Shown: piece after piece, positions 9,221 through 18,989 of the stretch
Layout of the letters: each line of letters opens with the position of its first letter
Numbering within the stretch: position 1 is the stretch's first letter
Origin: Alloalcanivorax balearicus MACL04
GTDB taxonomy: Bacteria; Pseudomonadota; Gammaproteobacteria; Pseudomonadales; Alcanivoracaceae
Assembly: GCF_025532145.1 (NCBI RefSeq)
Contig: NZ_ARXS01000018.1
Coordinates: forward strand, 1-64,000
Direction of reading: 5' to 3'
Length of the DNA stretch: 64,000 nt
Notes under the pieces: generated by a model
The model's input: the letters and a program-made list of their open reading frames with translations, nothing else
Database searches by the model: none
Told to the model about the DNA's origin: nothing
Translations under genes and position numbers: made by a program

Positions 9221-10437
9221 CAGTCAGTCACCGCGCAGGTAATATGAATACGGGTTGGTGTGGAGGCGGCACCGGTCTGCCACACTTCACAGCTTCCGCT
9301 CCAGGCGGAAGTGCTGCTGGGGTAACTGGCAGTGATGTAGCTGTTGGTGCTACACACCACACCGCCGGAGATCACCACGCCGGAGCTGCACTGGCAGACA
9401 CCGGCATTGTCGCAACTGCCCTGCTGGAGATTATCCGTGCTCAGAGAGCCGGCGGGGCCGGGAGGTCCGGCCGGGCCCGTCGGACCGCTGGGCCCCATCG
9501 GACCTTCCGGCCCCTGCGGCCCGGTATTGCCCTGGAGACCTTGCGGTCCGGTATCACCAGCCGGGCCCTGTGGACCTGTGGCACCGGCCACGCCTTGAAG
9601 GCCCTGCAGACCTTGGGGGCCTGCCGGTCCGGTATCACCTTGGGGGCCTTGGGGGCCTTGGGGGCCGATCGGGCCGGCCTCGCCTCGAGGCCCTTGCGGC
9701 CCGGTCGCTCCAGTATCGCCTGCTGGTCCTTGCGGGCCTGCGGGGCCGGCATCCCCCTTCGGGCCTTGGGGGCCTGCCTCGCCAGGCGGGCCGGCCGGCC
9801 CGGTATCGCCGGTCGCTCCGGCGGGCCCCGGAGGGCCTGCTTCACCTTGCGCGCCGGCAGGGCCTTCCGGGCCTTCCGGGCCGACCAGACCGCTGTCCGG
9901 GCCGACCCATTCGCCTGCTTCATTGATCACCAATTGGCCGCCCACGGTCAGCGAGCGAGGGCTGATGTCACCGTTTACCCGTTCCGCCTCCCGGGCCCGC
10001 AGCGCGAAGGGAACGCTGCCTTCGGTGAGTTTCAGGCGCGGTGTCATTTCACTGTCCTGATCGATGGCCAATCCCAGTTCGACCTGGTCCGAGGCGAGTA
10101 GATCGGAGGGCAGGGGATTGGCGGCCTCGGCACCAAGTAACAGGCTGTAGCGGCCATTATCCACCGTGACCGTCATCGTCTCGGTCCACAGTACGGCGCC
10201 CAGGCCCAGCGGATCGGTGGCGGTGCCGCCGCTGCTTTGGTAATCGGTGGTGCGCCCGGAGAGGTCGTACAGGGTTGCGGTGAAGGTGTGGGTTCCGTGT
10301 AAAGGAAGCTGGTAGCTGTTGTCGGTAAGGTACCCCTGAATCACCAGCCGGGAAGGGACATCGGCGGCAGCGCTCTGAGTGAGCAGACACAGGGATATCA
10401 CAACGGCCGCAAGGCCACAGCGAAGTGCTTGGAACAT
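9220..10437 (-). CDS. exported collagen-like protein
   Basis: A 405-aa secreted protein. It has a signal peptide ending near QSAAA. An N-terminal domain of about 170 residues ([20 protein letters not shown]...) resembles the trimerising head found in similar exported bacterial proteins. About 49 uninterrupted Gly-X-Y triplets rich in GPQ, GPA and GDT follow. A Cys-rich C-terminal domain of about 70 residues has six cysteines. The Gly-X-Y tract should form a collagen triple helix, giving a stiff surface fibre. The ATG at 10437 is preceded by GGGGGAAA; an in-frame ATG at 10464 has a weaker site. It is first in the operon with the propeller and tail-collar genes. Confidence 0.9.
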   Translation of the reverse strand: MFQALRCGLAAVVISLCLLTQSAAADVPSRLVIQGYLTDNSYQLPLHGTHTFTATLYDLSGRTTDYQSSGGTATDPLGLGAVLWTETMTVTVDNGRYSLLLGAEAANPLPSDLLASDQVELGLAIDQDSEMTPRLKLTEGSVPFALRAREAERVNGDISPRSLTVGGQLVINEAGEWVGPDSGLVGPEGPEGPAGAQGEAGPPGPAGATGDTGPAGPPGEAGPQGPKGDAGPAGPQGPAGDTGATGPQGPRGEAGPIGPQGPQGPQGDTGPAGPQGLQGLQGVAGATGPQGPAGDTGPQGLQGNTGPQGPEGPMGPSGPTGPAGPPGPAGSLSTDNLQQGSCDNAGVCQCSSGVVISGGVVCSTNSYITASYPSSTSAWSGSCEVWQTGAASTPTRIHITCAVTD

Positions 10438-10724
10438 CAGATTTTCCCCCAGGGCGCGATCCATGCCTTTTTTGTGATTGACGGAATTTTACACTTCGTC
10501 ATGGAGCGCCAACAACATAAATCGTGCGTCAGCGGACTGAGTAATAGAGACGTCCATGTCCGTCAATCCATAAAACGCCCCCCAAGGCGCCCTGTGCATT
10601 TAATGTTTGGCGGGGTCTTTACCTCTTTGTCTTTACCACTTTGCCAGGGAGGAAACCGGAAGGGCATACCCTAAATAGGGAGGGTCATTTGGGACGGGTA
10701 TTGGCGCGGCGAGGAAAAAAACGG
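10438..10724. promoter_or_regulatory. upstream region of the collagen operon
   Basis: This 287-base gap holds the minus-strand promoter of the collagen-like operon. The only clear structure is the palindrome CCCTAAATAGGG at 10669-10680 (5-bp arms, 2-base centre), about 230 bases before the start codon. No convincing -35/-10 pair was identified. Confidence 0.4.
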
Positions 10725-11327
10725 CTACTCATTGGGTTTGGTCTGCGCGGCGCGAAATTCCGCCTGAGCCCGCTTCAGCAATAGCAACAGCCAGCGGCTG
10801 TTCTGGTCCCGCGAATAGCCCTCGAACAGCAAAAAGTGGTCGCCCATGTGCATCAGCAGCAGTGCCTGGTCACGACGGTTGCCGTTGTTGTCCAGCCAAT
10901 GCCAGCGGCTGCTGGCGGTGGCATGGCCTTCCAGATCGAACAGCCGTTCCTCATCCACGGTGAGCGACAGATCCGGGCGTTGCATCAGGTGGTCCAGGCG
11001 CCGTTGCCGCAGTTGACCGTAGCGGCCGGACACTGCCCGTTGTGGCGACATCCGCTCCCAGCCTCCCGGCATCGGCGCCACCGCCACGGTAACGCGTTCG
11101 CGGGCCGGGGCCGGCAGACGGTAACGCCACTGGCGCCGCCGTGGCGCGGTAATCTCGCCATCGGCTTCCAGGCCGGCCAGGGTGTCCGGCGTGCGGAAGC
11201 GGTGCACGTTCCAGTCGGGATCGCCAGCCAGCAAATGGGGTGGCGACGAAGTCTGGGTAATGTTCTGGCAACCGCTCAATCCCAAGGCGAACAGCAGGAA
11301 AGTAAAAAAAAGAATCCTCACGGGCAC
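10725..11327 (-). CDS. predicted lipoprotein of unknown function
   Basis: A 200-aa protein with a strongly hydrophobic signal (ILFFTFLLFALGLSGC) and lipobox LSGC, so lipid-anchored. The mature part is rich in Arg and Trp (RRRQWRYRLPAPARERVTV, SSRWHWLDNNGNRRDQALLL), with a beta-strand pattern. I recognise no family. The proposed GTG at 11327 has GGAA upstream; a second GTG two codons later is possible. It is divergent from the histidine kinase gene, with about 165 bp between starts. Confidence 0.75.
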   Translation of the reverse strand: MPVRILFFTFLLFALGLSGCQNITQTSSPPHLLAGDPDWNVHRFRTPDTLAGLEADGEITAPRRRQWRYRLPAPARERVTVAVAPMPGGWERMSPQRAVSGRYGQLRQRRLDHLMQRPDLSLTVDEERLFDLEGHATASSRWHWLDNNGNRRDQALLLMHMGDHFLLFEGYSRDQNSRWLLLLLKRAQAEFRAAQTKPNE

Positions 11328-11492
11328 GGTGGTTCCGTCGTTATGGATGAAGCGCCTATGATGACATAGTCGTTCCCGCCGCGGCTGCCCGCGGGCGCAC
11401 AGTGTGCGGCGATGCGTCGTCATCGTCGGTGATGGATGGCACAATGGAGCGGCTCGGGAAGAGCACCGGTTGGCCCTGGATGGGAGAAGCGG

Positions 11493-14054
11493 TTGGCCAG
11501 TAAAAGAACAGCCTTTCCCGCCATTGCGTTGATGGCGGCGTTGATCACGGTGCCGTTCGTGTTGTTGGCGCTGTTGATTCTGCAACACCGCCTGGCGGTA
11601 CACGACAACTACCAACGCATGCTCGGTGATATTCGCGCTTTCGAGGCCGGTCTGGCGGTGGCGCCGGTATTGGAGGAAGTCCGGGATCTGGCGGTGGGCA
11701 TGGTCCACCTGGAATCCGCCGAGTTGAACATTCGCTATCGCGGCGCCCGGGAGCGGACCGATCAGCGTATTACCGCTTTCCTGGATGCCCTGGTGGCGCT
11801 GCCGTCGCCGGGACTGCTGGATCAGGGCGGAGTGTTGCGCCGGGAGTGGCGCGATTCGGCGGTGCGCACCGGCATGTCGGTGGAAGACGTGGCCGGGCCT
11901 TTCGATAACGTCGAGCAGATCAATGAGCGCCTGTACGCCACTCTGGCGGCGGTGCTGTATATGTCCGATCTGTCCACCGGCACCCGACCGCAACCCAGCG
12001 AAGCGTTGTCTCTGCCACTCAACGGCTTGCGCGAATTGACACTGCACGTTGGCCTGATCCGCTCCATCGCCATGTACACCCGTTTGCGCGGCGGCTACCT
12101 GAGCGGCTCCGATGCGCTTCGCCTGGAATCCGCCCGCCTCAAACTGGAAGAAAAGATTCTGCTTCTGGACGGGCAGGTACAGGCGCTGGCGGCACGTGCG
12201 GAGGACACCGCCTTACGTCAGCAGTGGCGGCCGTTGCGCGATTCATTGATGAGCTATTTACAGTGGGTGGATCAACAACTGGTGGCCACGCCCCGCGTCA
12301 CCGTGCCTTGGCGTGAAGCTCTGGAGCAGGGCGGCGAGCGGCAGAGGCAGGTGCATGAGTTCGCCGGACTTACCGTGGACCTGGCTCGCCGGTTGGTATT
12401 GCAGGCTCATCAAAACGCCCGTTACGACACGCTCTGGACCATGGGCGGCATCGCCGTGCTGTATCTGGTGGTGCTGGTGTTGAGCGGGGTATTTCTGCAT
12501 TTCACTACCAAGGCCATCCGCGGGCGGGCGGAGTTGCGCGCCAAAAGCCGTTTTCTGGCGCGCATGAGTCATGAAATCCGCACGCCGCTCAACGGTGTGC
12601 TCGGATTGGCGGAACTGTTGCGGGAGACCAATCCGTCGCCACGTCAACGGGAGTACATCGGCCTGATCGAGAACGCCGGCCGCACCTTGACCACGCTGAT
12701 CAACGACGTGCTCGACTACGCCAAACTGGAAGCCGGCAAGCTGGAACTGGAACCGGGGCCGTTCGACCCGGCGGCGGAACTAAGCGATTGTGCGCGCATG
12801 TTCAGTCTGCCGGCCAGTGACAACGGCAATCTGATTCTGGTGGACGTGGACCCGGTCATGCCTTCCTTGGTGATCGGGGATGCACCGCGGTTGCGTCAGG
12901 TATTCACCAATCTGTTGTCCAACGCGGTCAAATTCACCCGCCAGGGCTGGATCCGCGTCTCCGCCCGCTGTCTGGAGCACGGTGACGACCAGGTGTTGCT
13001 GGAATTCGCCGTTAGTGACAGTGGCATGGGTATGAGCCGCGAGGAGCAGAAGCGGTTATTCCAGCACTTTTCCCAGGCCAGCGTTTCGGTGACGCGACAA
13101 TTCGGCGGCACCGGTCTGGGGCTTTCCATCAGCCAGGAACTGGTACGGCTGATGGGCGGCGAGATTCATGTCCGTAGTGCCCTGGGCAAGGGCTCCCGGT
13201 TCCGCTTTCGCATTCGCCTGCCGATCTCGGCGATGCCGGTGCCGATGGCGGAAATCCCCATGCGGCCGGCGCTGATGTGGGATCGCAGCGGGAATCTGGC
13301 AGCGCTGCTGAAAGGAGACTCGCGCTTCCAGTCGGTACGGATACTGGATTCGCTGGCGTCCTTGTCGGCATTGCCGGTGGATCGGGACACACCGCTGCTG
13401 ATCAACGGGGTGCGCGACAGCGCGCAACTGGATAGTGCTCTGCAGGCGATCCGACGCAGTGGCACCGGTCTTCAGGTGGTACTGTTGTGCGGCATGAGGC
13501 AAAGCGATGATCTCAGTATGCGGGACGACGTTACCCTGGTGCGCCGTTCGGTGCTCAGTGTCAGTGAGCTGCAGGAACTGCTGTGTGACCGGGATAGTGC
13601 GGCGACGCCGTTGTCGTCTCATGCTTTCGGAGAGGAAGCGCGGGGGCTGCGGGTGCTGGTGGCGGAGGACAACCCGGTCAATCAGATGGTGACGCGGGGC
13701 TATCTGCAGCGGCTGGGCGTGCCGGCGCCGCATCTGGCCGATGACGGTGCCCAGGCGTTGCAGGCCTTCACCACCGCCGCCGGCGGCTTCCGGCTGGTAT
13801 TGATGGACCTGGACATGCCGGTGATGGACGGCTTCACCAGTGCCCGCCGGATGCGGGAGCTGGAACAGGAACAAGGCTGGCCGCCAACGGTGATCCTGGC
13901 GCTGAGCGCCCATATTCTGCCGGAATACGCGGACCGGCTGCGGGACGCCGGCATGGACGGCCAGCTGATCAAACCGCTGACGTTGAGCGCGCTACAATCG
14001 GCATTACAACACTACCTGGGTGGTGTGTCTTCCGGCCTGACAGACCGGCCTTGA
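11493..14054 (+). CDS. orphan hybrid sensor histidine kinase
   Basis: An 853-aa membrane kinase. One transmembrane helix lies at about residues 10-30. A periplasmic, mostly helical sensor of about 280 residues follows, then a second helix near 320-345. Next come a HisKA domain (MSHEIRTPLNG, phospho-His H360), a HATPase domain (NLLSNAVKF; GGTGLGLSI), a degenerate linker, and a C-terminal receiver domain with phospho-Asp D772 (LMDLDMPVMDG). There is no HPt domain, so a separate phosphotransfer protein is expected. No response regulator adjoins it. TTG at 11493 is chosen for its GGGAG site; an ATG at 11436 would add 19 unlikely residues. The layout resembles TorS-type sensors; the signal is unknown. 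Confidence 0.88.
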   Translation: MASKRTAFPAIALMAALITVPFVLLALLILQHRLAVHDNYQRMLGDIRAFEAGLAVAPVLEEVRDLAVGMVHLESAELNIRYRGARERTDQRITAFLDALVALPSPGLLDQGGVLRREWRDSAVRTGMSVEDVAGPFDNVEQINERLYATLAAVLYMSDLSTGTRPQPSEALSLPLNGLRELTLHVGLIRSIAMYTRLRGGYLSGSDALRLESARLKLEEKILLLDGQVQALAARAEDTALRQQWRPLRDSLMSYLQWVDQQLVATPRVTVPWREALEQGGERQRQVHEFAGLTVDLARRLVLQAHQNARYDTLWTMGGIAVLYLVVLVLSGVFLHFTTKAIRGRAELRAKSRFLARMSHEIRTPLNGVLGLAELLRETNPSPRQREYIGLIENAGRTLTTLINDVLDYAKLEAGKLELEPGPFDPAAELSDCARMFSLPASDNGNLILVDVDPVMPSLVIGDAPRLRQVFTNLLSNAVKFTRQGWIRVSARCLEHGDDQVLLEFAVSDSGMGMSREEQKRLFQHFSQASVSVTRQFGGTGLGLSISQELVRLMGGEIHVRSALGKGSRFRFRIRLPISAMPVPMAEIPMRPALMWDRSGNLAALLKGDSRFQSVRILDSLASLSALPVDRDTPLLINGVRDSAQLDSALQAIRRSGTGLQVVLLCGMRQSDDLSMRDDVTLVRRSVLSVSELQELLCDRDSAATPLSSHAFGEEARGLRVLVAEDNPVNQMVTRGYLQRLGVPAPHLADDGAQALQAFTTAAGGFRLVLMDLDMPVMDGFTSARRMRELEQEQGWPPTVILALSAHILPEYADRLRDAGMDGQLIKPLTLSALQSALQHYLGGVSSGLTDRP

Positions 14055-14084
14055 GGCCGACAGCGCGGCTCGTGAGCCTGGGCA

Positions 14085-14202
14085 CTACGAAGCTCCCACA
14101 GGGGCTTCGTAGCATGATCTGTGGGAGCCAGCCTGCTGGCGAATTGGCACCCGACGCGGGACATTCGCTTGCAGGCAAGCTTCCCACAGCGGCTTCGTAG
14201 TT
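14085..14202. repeat. two REP-type palindromes
   Basis: The first is a short hairpin (CTACGAAGC at 14085-14093, GCTTCGTAG at 14104-14112). The second pairs GTGGGAGCCAGCCTGCTGGCGAAT with ATTCGCTTGCAGGCAAGCTTCCCAC. They fill the gap between convergent genes and may act as a bidirectional transcript end. Confidence 0.75.
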
Positions 14203-14220
14203 CGGCCAGCGAATCGATGC

Positions 14221-15456
14221 TCAGGCTCTAAGCCGCCCCATCCGCAGTCGGCGCCAGCCCACCACGCCGGCCACTTTCAACAGAGAACTGAGGCCGCCGG
14301 CGTCCGGTAGCGGCGCCTTGCCACGGGCGATACGTCCCAGCTGCAGGGTGTACCAGGACACTTCCATCATGGCCGCCTCGTCCACCATGCGGACGCCGGT
14401 GCGGATCGGCTTCACCCTGCAGTCGCGGGCGCGGCCATTCAGCAGGCGCCGGCTCAAGTCCGGTTCCACCACCAGAGGGCGGGCCAGGCCGACCATGTCG
14501 GTGGCGCCGTCGGCCAGGGCGCTGTTCATTCCCTCCAGCGTGCGGAAACCGCCGGTGACCATCAGCGGCACCGTCACCCGTTGCCGTACCTGTTCGGCGT
14601 AATCGAGGAAATAGGCCTCGCGCCGGCGGGTGGATTCCTTCACGCCCTGACCGGCCATGCGCGGCGATTCATAAGTGCCGCCGGAAATCTCGATCAGATC
14701 CATGCCCCGCTGTGCCAGCGCTTCCACCACTTGCAGCGATTCGCCTTCCTCGAAGCCGCCTTTCTGGAAATCGGCGGAGTTGAGTTTGATGGATACCGGG
14801 AAGTCGTCGCCGACCCGCGCGCGAATGGCATCGTACACCTCAAGAACAAAGCGACGGCGATTTTCGGCGTTGCCGCCGTATTCGTCTTCACGCTGATTGG
14901 ACAGCGGTGACAGAAACTGACTGACAAGGTAACCGTGGGCGCCGTGAATCTGCACGCCAGTGAAACCGGCGTCACGGGCGAGGGCGGCGGATTCGCCAAA
15001 GCGCCGCACGATGTCAGCGATTTCGGCCTGCGTCAAAGCCCGCGGCAGATGGAAGAAACGGCCCAGTTTGGGATCGCTGAACGGCACCGCCGAGGGGGCC
15101 ACCGCGCCGCGATTGAGCGCCTTCGGGGCTTGTTTGCCGGGATGATTGAGCTGCATCCAGATGTGCGTATTCTGCTCGCGCCCGGCCAGGGCCCAGCGTT
15201 CCAGCAGCCGTTTGTCACGGTTGTTTTCCAGCACCACGTTGCAGGGCTCGCCGATGGCGCGGCGGTCCACCATGACATTGCCGGTGACCAGCAGGCCGGT
15301 GCCACCCCGGGCCCATTCGCGGTACAGCCGTACCAGGCGCGGCGTCACCCGGTTGCCCGGGGTGCCCAGGGTTTCGCTCATCGCCGACTTGCCCAGGCGG
15401 TTCTTCAGGGTCGCGCCACAGGGCAGGGGTAGCGGCTGGTCAAGGGTCACGGTCAT
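14221..15456 (-). CDS. NADH:flavin oxidoreductase, Old Yellow Enzyme family
   Basis: A 411-aa FMN-dependent TIM-barrel oxidoreductase. Family motifs include the N-terminal LKNRLGKSAMSE, the substrate and proton-donor region IHGAHGYLVSQFLSPLSNQRED, and the FMN phosphate-binding MVTGGFRTLEGM...DMVGLARPLVVEPDL. Members reduce activated C=C bonds, enones or, in some cases, act on aromatic or terpenoid intermediates with NAD(P)H. There is no C-terminal FAD/NAD domain, unlike 2,4-dienoyl-CoA reductase. It is monocistronic, with a divergent cmoA upstream. The substrate is unknown. Confidence 0.9.
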   Translation of the reverse strand: MTVTLDQPLPLPCGATLKNRLGKSAMSETLGTPGNRVTPRLVRLYREWARGGTGLLVTGNVMVDRRAIGEPCNVVLENNRDKRLLERWALAGREQNTHIWMQLNHPGKQAPKALNRGAVAPSAVPFSDPKLGRFFHLPRALTQAEIADIVRRFGESAALARDAGFTGVQIHGAHGYLVSQFLSPLSNQREDEYGGNAENRRRFVLEVYDAIRARVGDDFPVSIKLNSADFQKGGFEEGESLQVVEALAQRGMDLIEISGGTYESPRMAGQGVKESTRRREAYFLDYAEQVRQRVTVPLMVTGGFRTLEGMNSALADGATDMVGLARPLVVEPDLSRRLLNGRARDCRVKPIRTGVRMVDEAAMMEVSWYTLQLGRIARGKAPLPDAGGLSSLLKVAGVVGWRRLRMGRLRA

Positions 15457-15620
15457 CTCGGGACTCCGGTGGATTCGATGGGCTCATGATGCCCATTGAG
15501 GCCGGCTTTGCCGCGTCCTCTCGGGCCAAAAGCGGGGCCGATCCGCCATTGGAGCGGCCCCATTGATCCGTCATAATGCGCTCCCCGAATGGCCGGGCCG
15601 AGCACAACCGGGAGCGCCCC

Positions 15621-16352
15621 ATGACCGAGCAACGAGACGACATCTACGCCCAGCAGCGCGAACGCATCGAACGGTTTTCCTTCGATGAGCGGGTGGTGCG
15701 TGTGTTCCCCGACATGATCAAGCGCTCGGTGCCCGGGTACGCCACCACCATCGACATGATCGGGGTGCTGGCGGCGCGCTACGCCCAGCCGGATACCTGC
15801 CTCTATGATCTGGGCTGTTCCCTGGGGGCCGCGACTCTGGCCATGGCGGCCCTGACGCCGACGGACAAAGGTACTCTGGTGGCGGTGGACAACTCTCCGG
15901 CGATGATCGAGAAAGCACGGGATCTGTTGCGGGGCCAGGGCTTGCAGGACCGGGTCCTTCTGCGTCAGTCAGATGTCGCGCGGATGGACTTCGAACCTAC
16001 TTCGGTGGCGGTGCTCAATTTCACTCTGCAATTCATTCCACTGGAGCAGCGCGACGCGCTGATTCAGCGTCTTGCCGATGCCACCCGCGAGGGCGGCATT
16101 CTGGTGCTGTCGGAGAAAATCCGCTTTGAGGACGCCGCCGAAAACGCCCTGCAAAGCGAATGGCATCATGCGTTCAAACGCAACAACGGCTATTCGGATC
16201 TGGAAATCAGCCAGAAGCGCAGCGCCATCGAGGAGGTCCTGTTGCCGGAAACCCTGGCCGTCCATGAGGAGCGGCTGCGCCGGGCCGGTTACCGCGAGGT
16301 GCGGGTCTGGTTCCGCTGCTTCAATTTCATGTCGCTGGTGGCGGTACGTTGA
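15621..16352 (+). CDS. cmoA: carboxy-S-adenosyl-L-methionine synthase CmoA
   Basis: A 243-aa cytosolic enzyme that converts SAM and prephenate to carboxy-SAM, used for the 5-oxyacetyl modification of wobble U34 in tRNA. Visible marks are the SAM motif [14 protein letters not shown], the [11 protein letters not shown] strand, [14 protein letters not shown] and the C-terminal [15 protein letters not shown]. The ATG at 15621 follows GGGAGCGCCCC. Its stop overlaps the cmoB start (TGATG), so the pair is translationally coupled. Confidence 0.95.
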   Translation: MTEQRDDIYAQQRERIERFSFDERVVRVFPDMIKRSVPGYATTIDMIGVLAARYAQPDTCLYDLGCSLGAATLAMAALTPTDKGTLVAVDNSPAMIEKARDLLRGQGLQDRVLLRQSDVARMDFEPTSVAVLNFTLQFIPLEQRDALIQRLADATREGGILVLSEKIRFEDAAENALQSEWHHAFKRNNGYSDLEISQKRSAIEEVLLPETLAVHEERLRRAGYREVRVWFRCFNFMSLVAVR

Positions 16353-17320
16353 TGGAGACTTACCTGACGGCGTTGGGCGTGGCCCTGGAGCAGCATCTTG
16401 GTGAAGCGGCGGCGCCGATGCAGGCGCTCAGCCGGGAGCGTCTGGTCGAACGCCCCCACGGGGATTTGCCGCGCTGGCTGGCGGCTCTGGAGCGGTTGCC
16501 GCCGGGGCCGGCGCCCTGTGACTTTGCCCGGGATACGGTGACCCTCGGCGAACCCGGCGCGGCCGGGGATACGGAGGCCCTGCACCAGGGGCTTACCGGG
16601 CTGATCCCCTGGCGCAAGGGGCCCTTTTGTTTCTTTGGCGAGCACATCGACACTGAATGGCGGTCGGACTGGAAATGGCAGCGAGTGGCGCCGCATCTCA
16701 GCGACCTGCGTGGCCGACGCGTGCTGGACGTGGGCTGCGGCAGCGGCTACCACGGATGGCGCATGATCGGCGCCGGCGCCGACTGGGTACTCGGCATCGA
16801 TCCCACCATTTTGTTCCTGGTGCAGTATCTGGCGGTGCGCCGTTACGCACCGGGGGCGCCGTTCTCGTTCGCGCCATTGCGGATGGAGGAATTGCCGGCG
16901 GCTCTGGAAGCGTTCGACACGGTGTTCTCCATGGGCGTGCTGTACCACCGCCGCTCGCCGCTGGACCATCTTCTGGAGTTGCGCGATGCGCTGCGTCCCG
17001 GTGGCGAACTGGTGCTGGAAACCCTGGTGGTGCAAGGCGATGAGCGTACCGTACTGATCCCTGAAGGCCGCTATGCCGCCATGCGCAATGTGTTCTTCCT
17101 GCCCAGCACCGCCCACTTGTCGACCTGGCTGCGACGCAGCGGCTTCGATCAGGTGCGTTGTGTCGATGAGTGCGTCACCACCACCGACGAGCAGCGCGCC
17201 ACCAAATGGATGCGCTTTCAGTCACTGCCGGACTTCCTCGATCCGGCGGACCCGTCCCGCACCCGAGAAGGGCTGCCGGCACCGCGCCGGGCGGTAATGA
17301 TCGCCCGCCGCGCTCCCTGA
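16352..17320 (+). CDS. cmoB: tRNA U34 carboxymethyltransferase CmoB
   Basis: A 322-aa enzyme that transfers the carboxymethyl group of carboxy-SAM to 5-hydroxyuridine at tRNA position 34, completing cmo5U. The SAM-type fold shows [48 protein letters not shown] and LVLETLVV. The N-terminal helical part ends with PWRKGPF and [12 protein letters not shown], which are family-specific. It starts one base inside the cmoA stop. Its length matches E. coli CmoB. Confidence 0.95.
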   Translation: METYLTALGVALEQHLGEAAAPMQALSRERLVERPHGDLPRWLAALERLPPGPAPCDFARDTVTLGEPGAAGDTEALHQGLTGLIPWRKGPFCFFGEHIDTEWRSDWKWQRVAPHLSDLRGRRVLDVGCGSGYHGWRMIGAGADWVLGIDPTILFLVQYLAVRRYAPGAPFSFAPLRMEELPAALEAFDTVFSMGVLYHRRSPLDHLLELRDALRPGGELVLETLVVQGDERTVLIPEGRYAAMRNVFFLPSTAHLSTWLRRSGFDQVRCVDECVTTTDEQRATKWMRFQSLPDFLDPADPSRTREGLPAPRRAVMIARRAP

Positions 17321-17411
17321 CCGCTGCTCTTCGCCGGGCCGTCCCGGCAGCCATGCCAGCGACGGAACACAGGAGTATCATGGCGCTATTCACACGGGGT
17401 GCGAGGTTGCC

Positions 17412-17723
17412 ATGCTGTCTGTTCTTGTCATTGCGTTGTCCAGTTCCGCCCTGACGCTGATCGTGGTGTCCCTGTGGGGGCATTTCTATTTTCAGCCGAA
17501 ACTGCGCCGGACCCTGGAAAAAGATATGGAAAAACAGGCGCGCCAGGCCGCCGAAGTGATCGGCGAAAGCGTGGAAGCGGCGGTCAAGCGTGGCCTCGCC
17601 GACGGCCTGCGCAACCTGCCCACCCGCGAAATCCTGGAAGAAACCAGCCGCAGCCTGGCCCGCTCCGGCAGCGAGATCGTCGGCGAGCGATTGGGGAAAT
17701 TCTTCGGGAAGAAAGAAAGATGA
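17412..17723 (+). CDS. small membrane-anchored protein
   Basis: A 103-aa protein with one N-terminal transmembrane helix (residues about 4-25) and a charged, mainly helical tail (LRRTLEKDMEKQARQAAEVIGESVEAAVKRGL...) that ends in a Lys-rich stretch. The architecture is the same as that of the product at 20213-20497. It lies between cmoB and the SCP2-domain gene. I recognise no named family, and the function is unknown. Confidence 0.7.
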   Translation: MLSVLVIALSSSALTLIVVSLWGHFYFQPKLRRTLEKDMEKQARQAAEVIGESVEAAVKRGLADGLRNLPTREILEETSRSLARSGSEIVGERLGKFFGKKER

Positions 17724-17727
17724 AAAA

Positions 17728-17948
17728 AGCAGGGAACAGTTAACAGGGAATAGTTAACAGCGAAAAGCAAAGGGCATTGCGATTCTGCAAGGGCTGATTG
17801 CGTATCAGCAATCCGGTGCTATTGGTTACCTTTTCCTTTCAAGACAACGGAGCTGCCCTGGGTTTGGGCGCGGCCTCGTTACTTCCCGGTCACGCCTTCC
17901 TCTTTCGCGCAACTATTCACTGTGCACTGTTCACTATTAACTGCTTTT
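17728..17948. repeat. degenerate inverted repeat with 14-bp-like periodicity
   Basis: The left arm (17728-17768: AACAGTTAACAG, then AATAGTTAACAG) and right arm (17903-17948: AACTATTCACTG, then CACTATTAACTG) are imperfect complements flanking about 135 bp. They are related to the sharper repeat at 61884-62046. The right arm overlaps the last codons of the SCP2-domain gene. No gene is seen in the spacer. Confidence 0.5.
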
Positions 17949-18695
17949 CTTGTTTCCCCACAGCCTTCCCAGCAGCAACGCCAGGCCCAGGCTGAGCAGG
18001 GTCAGGGACAGGTAGTCGTGGGACAGGGTTTGCCAAAGGCTGTGCCAGTCGCCCTGAACGCGCATGAAGGCGGCGCTGATCAGGCCCAGGCCGACCAGCA
18101 GAAAAGCCAGGTCCAGCCGGCGTGAGCGGTGCAGCTCCCGGCGCATCTGTCGGAGCTCATCCAGAAGATCTTCCTGCAGCAGCCGCTGCTCCGCCAACTG
18201 AGCGGCCAGTTCGCCAACCTGGGTGGGCAGGGTGGCCAGGCGTTCCAGCCAGGCCGGATCCTCCCGGCGCAGCAAGGCGAGCAGATCGTGCAGGCGCACG
18301 TGATCATCGAGCCAGTTCCGGACCAGCGGCCACAGGCTGAATTCGCTGATCATCTGCTCCAGCCGCAGCAGCAGATCCTCGGGCCCGGTGATGCGCAGTT
18401 CCTCGCTGCTGCTGTTGGGGGCCAGCAGCCAGTGGAGCAGGGCGCCAAGAGGGGCGCGGATGCGAATATCCACCTGGCCTTCGTAATCGGTGAGCAACTC
18501 GATGCCGTCGGCGTAGATCAGCACATACAACACCCAGTGCGGCTGGTCACCGCGCAAACGCACCACGGTGCCGTCCAGCGCCGCCAACTGATCCCGGCCG
18601 CGGCTGTGGGCGGTGAGCACCTGATTGAGCAGGGTTTCCAGGGTGCCGTAGAGCAGCAGCCCGGAAAGGCCGGTGGTGGTGGGTGAAGCGGGCAT
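17937..18695 (-). CDS. SCP2-domain protein with C-terminal membrane segments, UbiJ-like
   Basis: A 252-aa protein. The first 110 residues resemble an SCP2 (sterol-carrier-like) domain: LNQVLTAHSRGRDQLAALDGTVVRLRG, then GIELLTDYEGQVDIRIRAPLGALLHWLL and LRITGPEDLLLRLEQMI. This is the arrangement of UbiJ, an accessory lipid-binding factor for ubiquinone synthesis. Unlike standard UbiJ it continues through a coiled-coil-like region and two hydrophobic helices near the C-terminus. There is no ubiE or ubiB neighbour, so it may be a paralogue with another lipid role. AAGGACAGGC precedes the ATG at 18695. Confidence 0.6.
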   Translation of the reverse strand: MPASPTTTGLSGLLLYGTLETLLNQVLTAHSRGRDQLAALDGTVVRLRGDQPHWVLYVLIYADGIELLTDYEGQVDIRIRAPLGALLHWLLAPNSSSEELRITGPEDLLLRLEQMISEFSLWPLVRNWLDDHVRLHDLLALLRREDPAWLERLATLPTQVGELAAQLAEQRLLQEDLLDELRQMRRELHRSRRLDLAFLLVGLGLISAAFMRVQGDWHSLWQTLSHDYLSLTLLSLGLALLLGRLWGNKKSS

Positions 18696-18989
18696 GCCTG
18701 TCCTTGTGGTGTGTACCTGGTCGCGTGAATGAAAAAACCATCCCGAAGTATGGCCTTTTGCCGGCGGAGTTGCCAAAAATTACGCGATGGTGGTTATCCG
18801 GGACCACCCTCGTGCCTATACTAGGTACTTTAATGAGACCCTAAACAGGCTTTACGCATATCACATTGGCTGTTTTGACTCGGTGCGGCGGTTACACAAA
18901 CTGTTCGTCGCGAAGCTTGATCGTTAGAGTACTCCAGACTGGCGCCTGCCGTGCCATTGGTGACCGATGCCAGGGGAGTCTTTACCCAG

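Noticed and set aside
9244-10101. Long open frame opposite the collagen-like gene
   Set aside because: It mirrors the GC-rich Gly-X-Y repeat on the other strand; no start signal or domain, low-complexity product.
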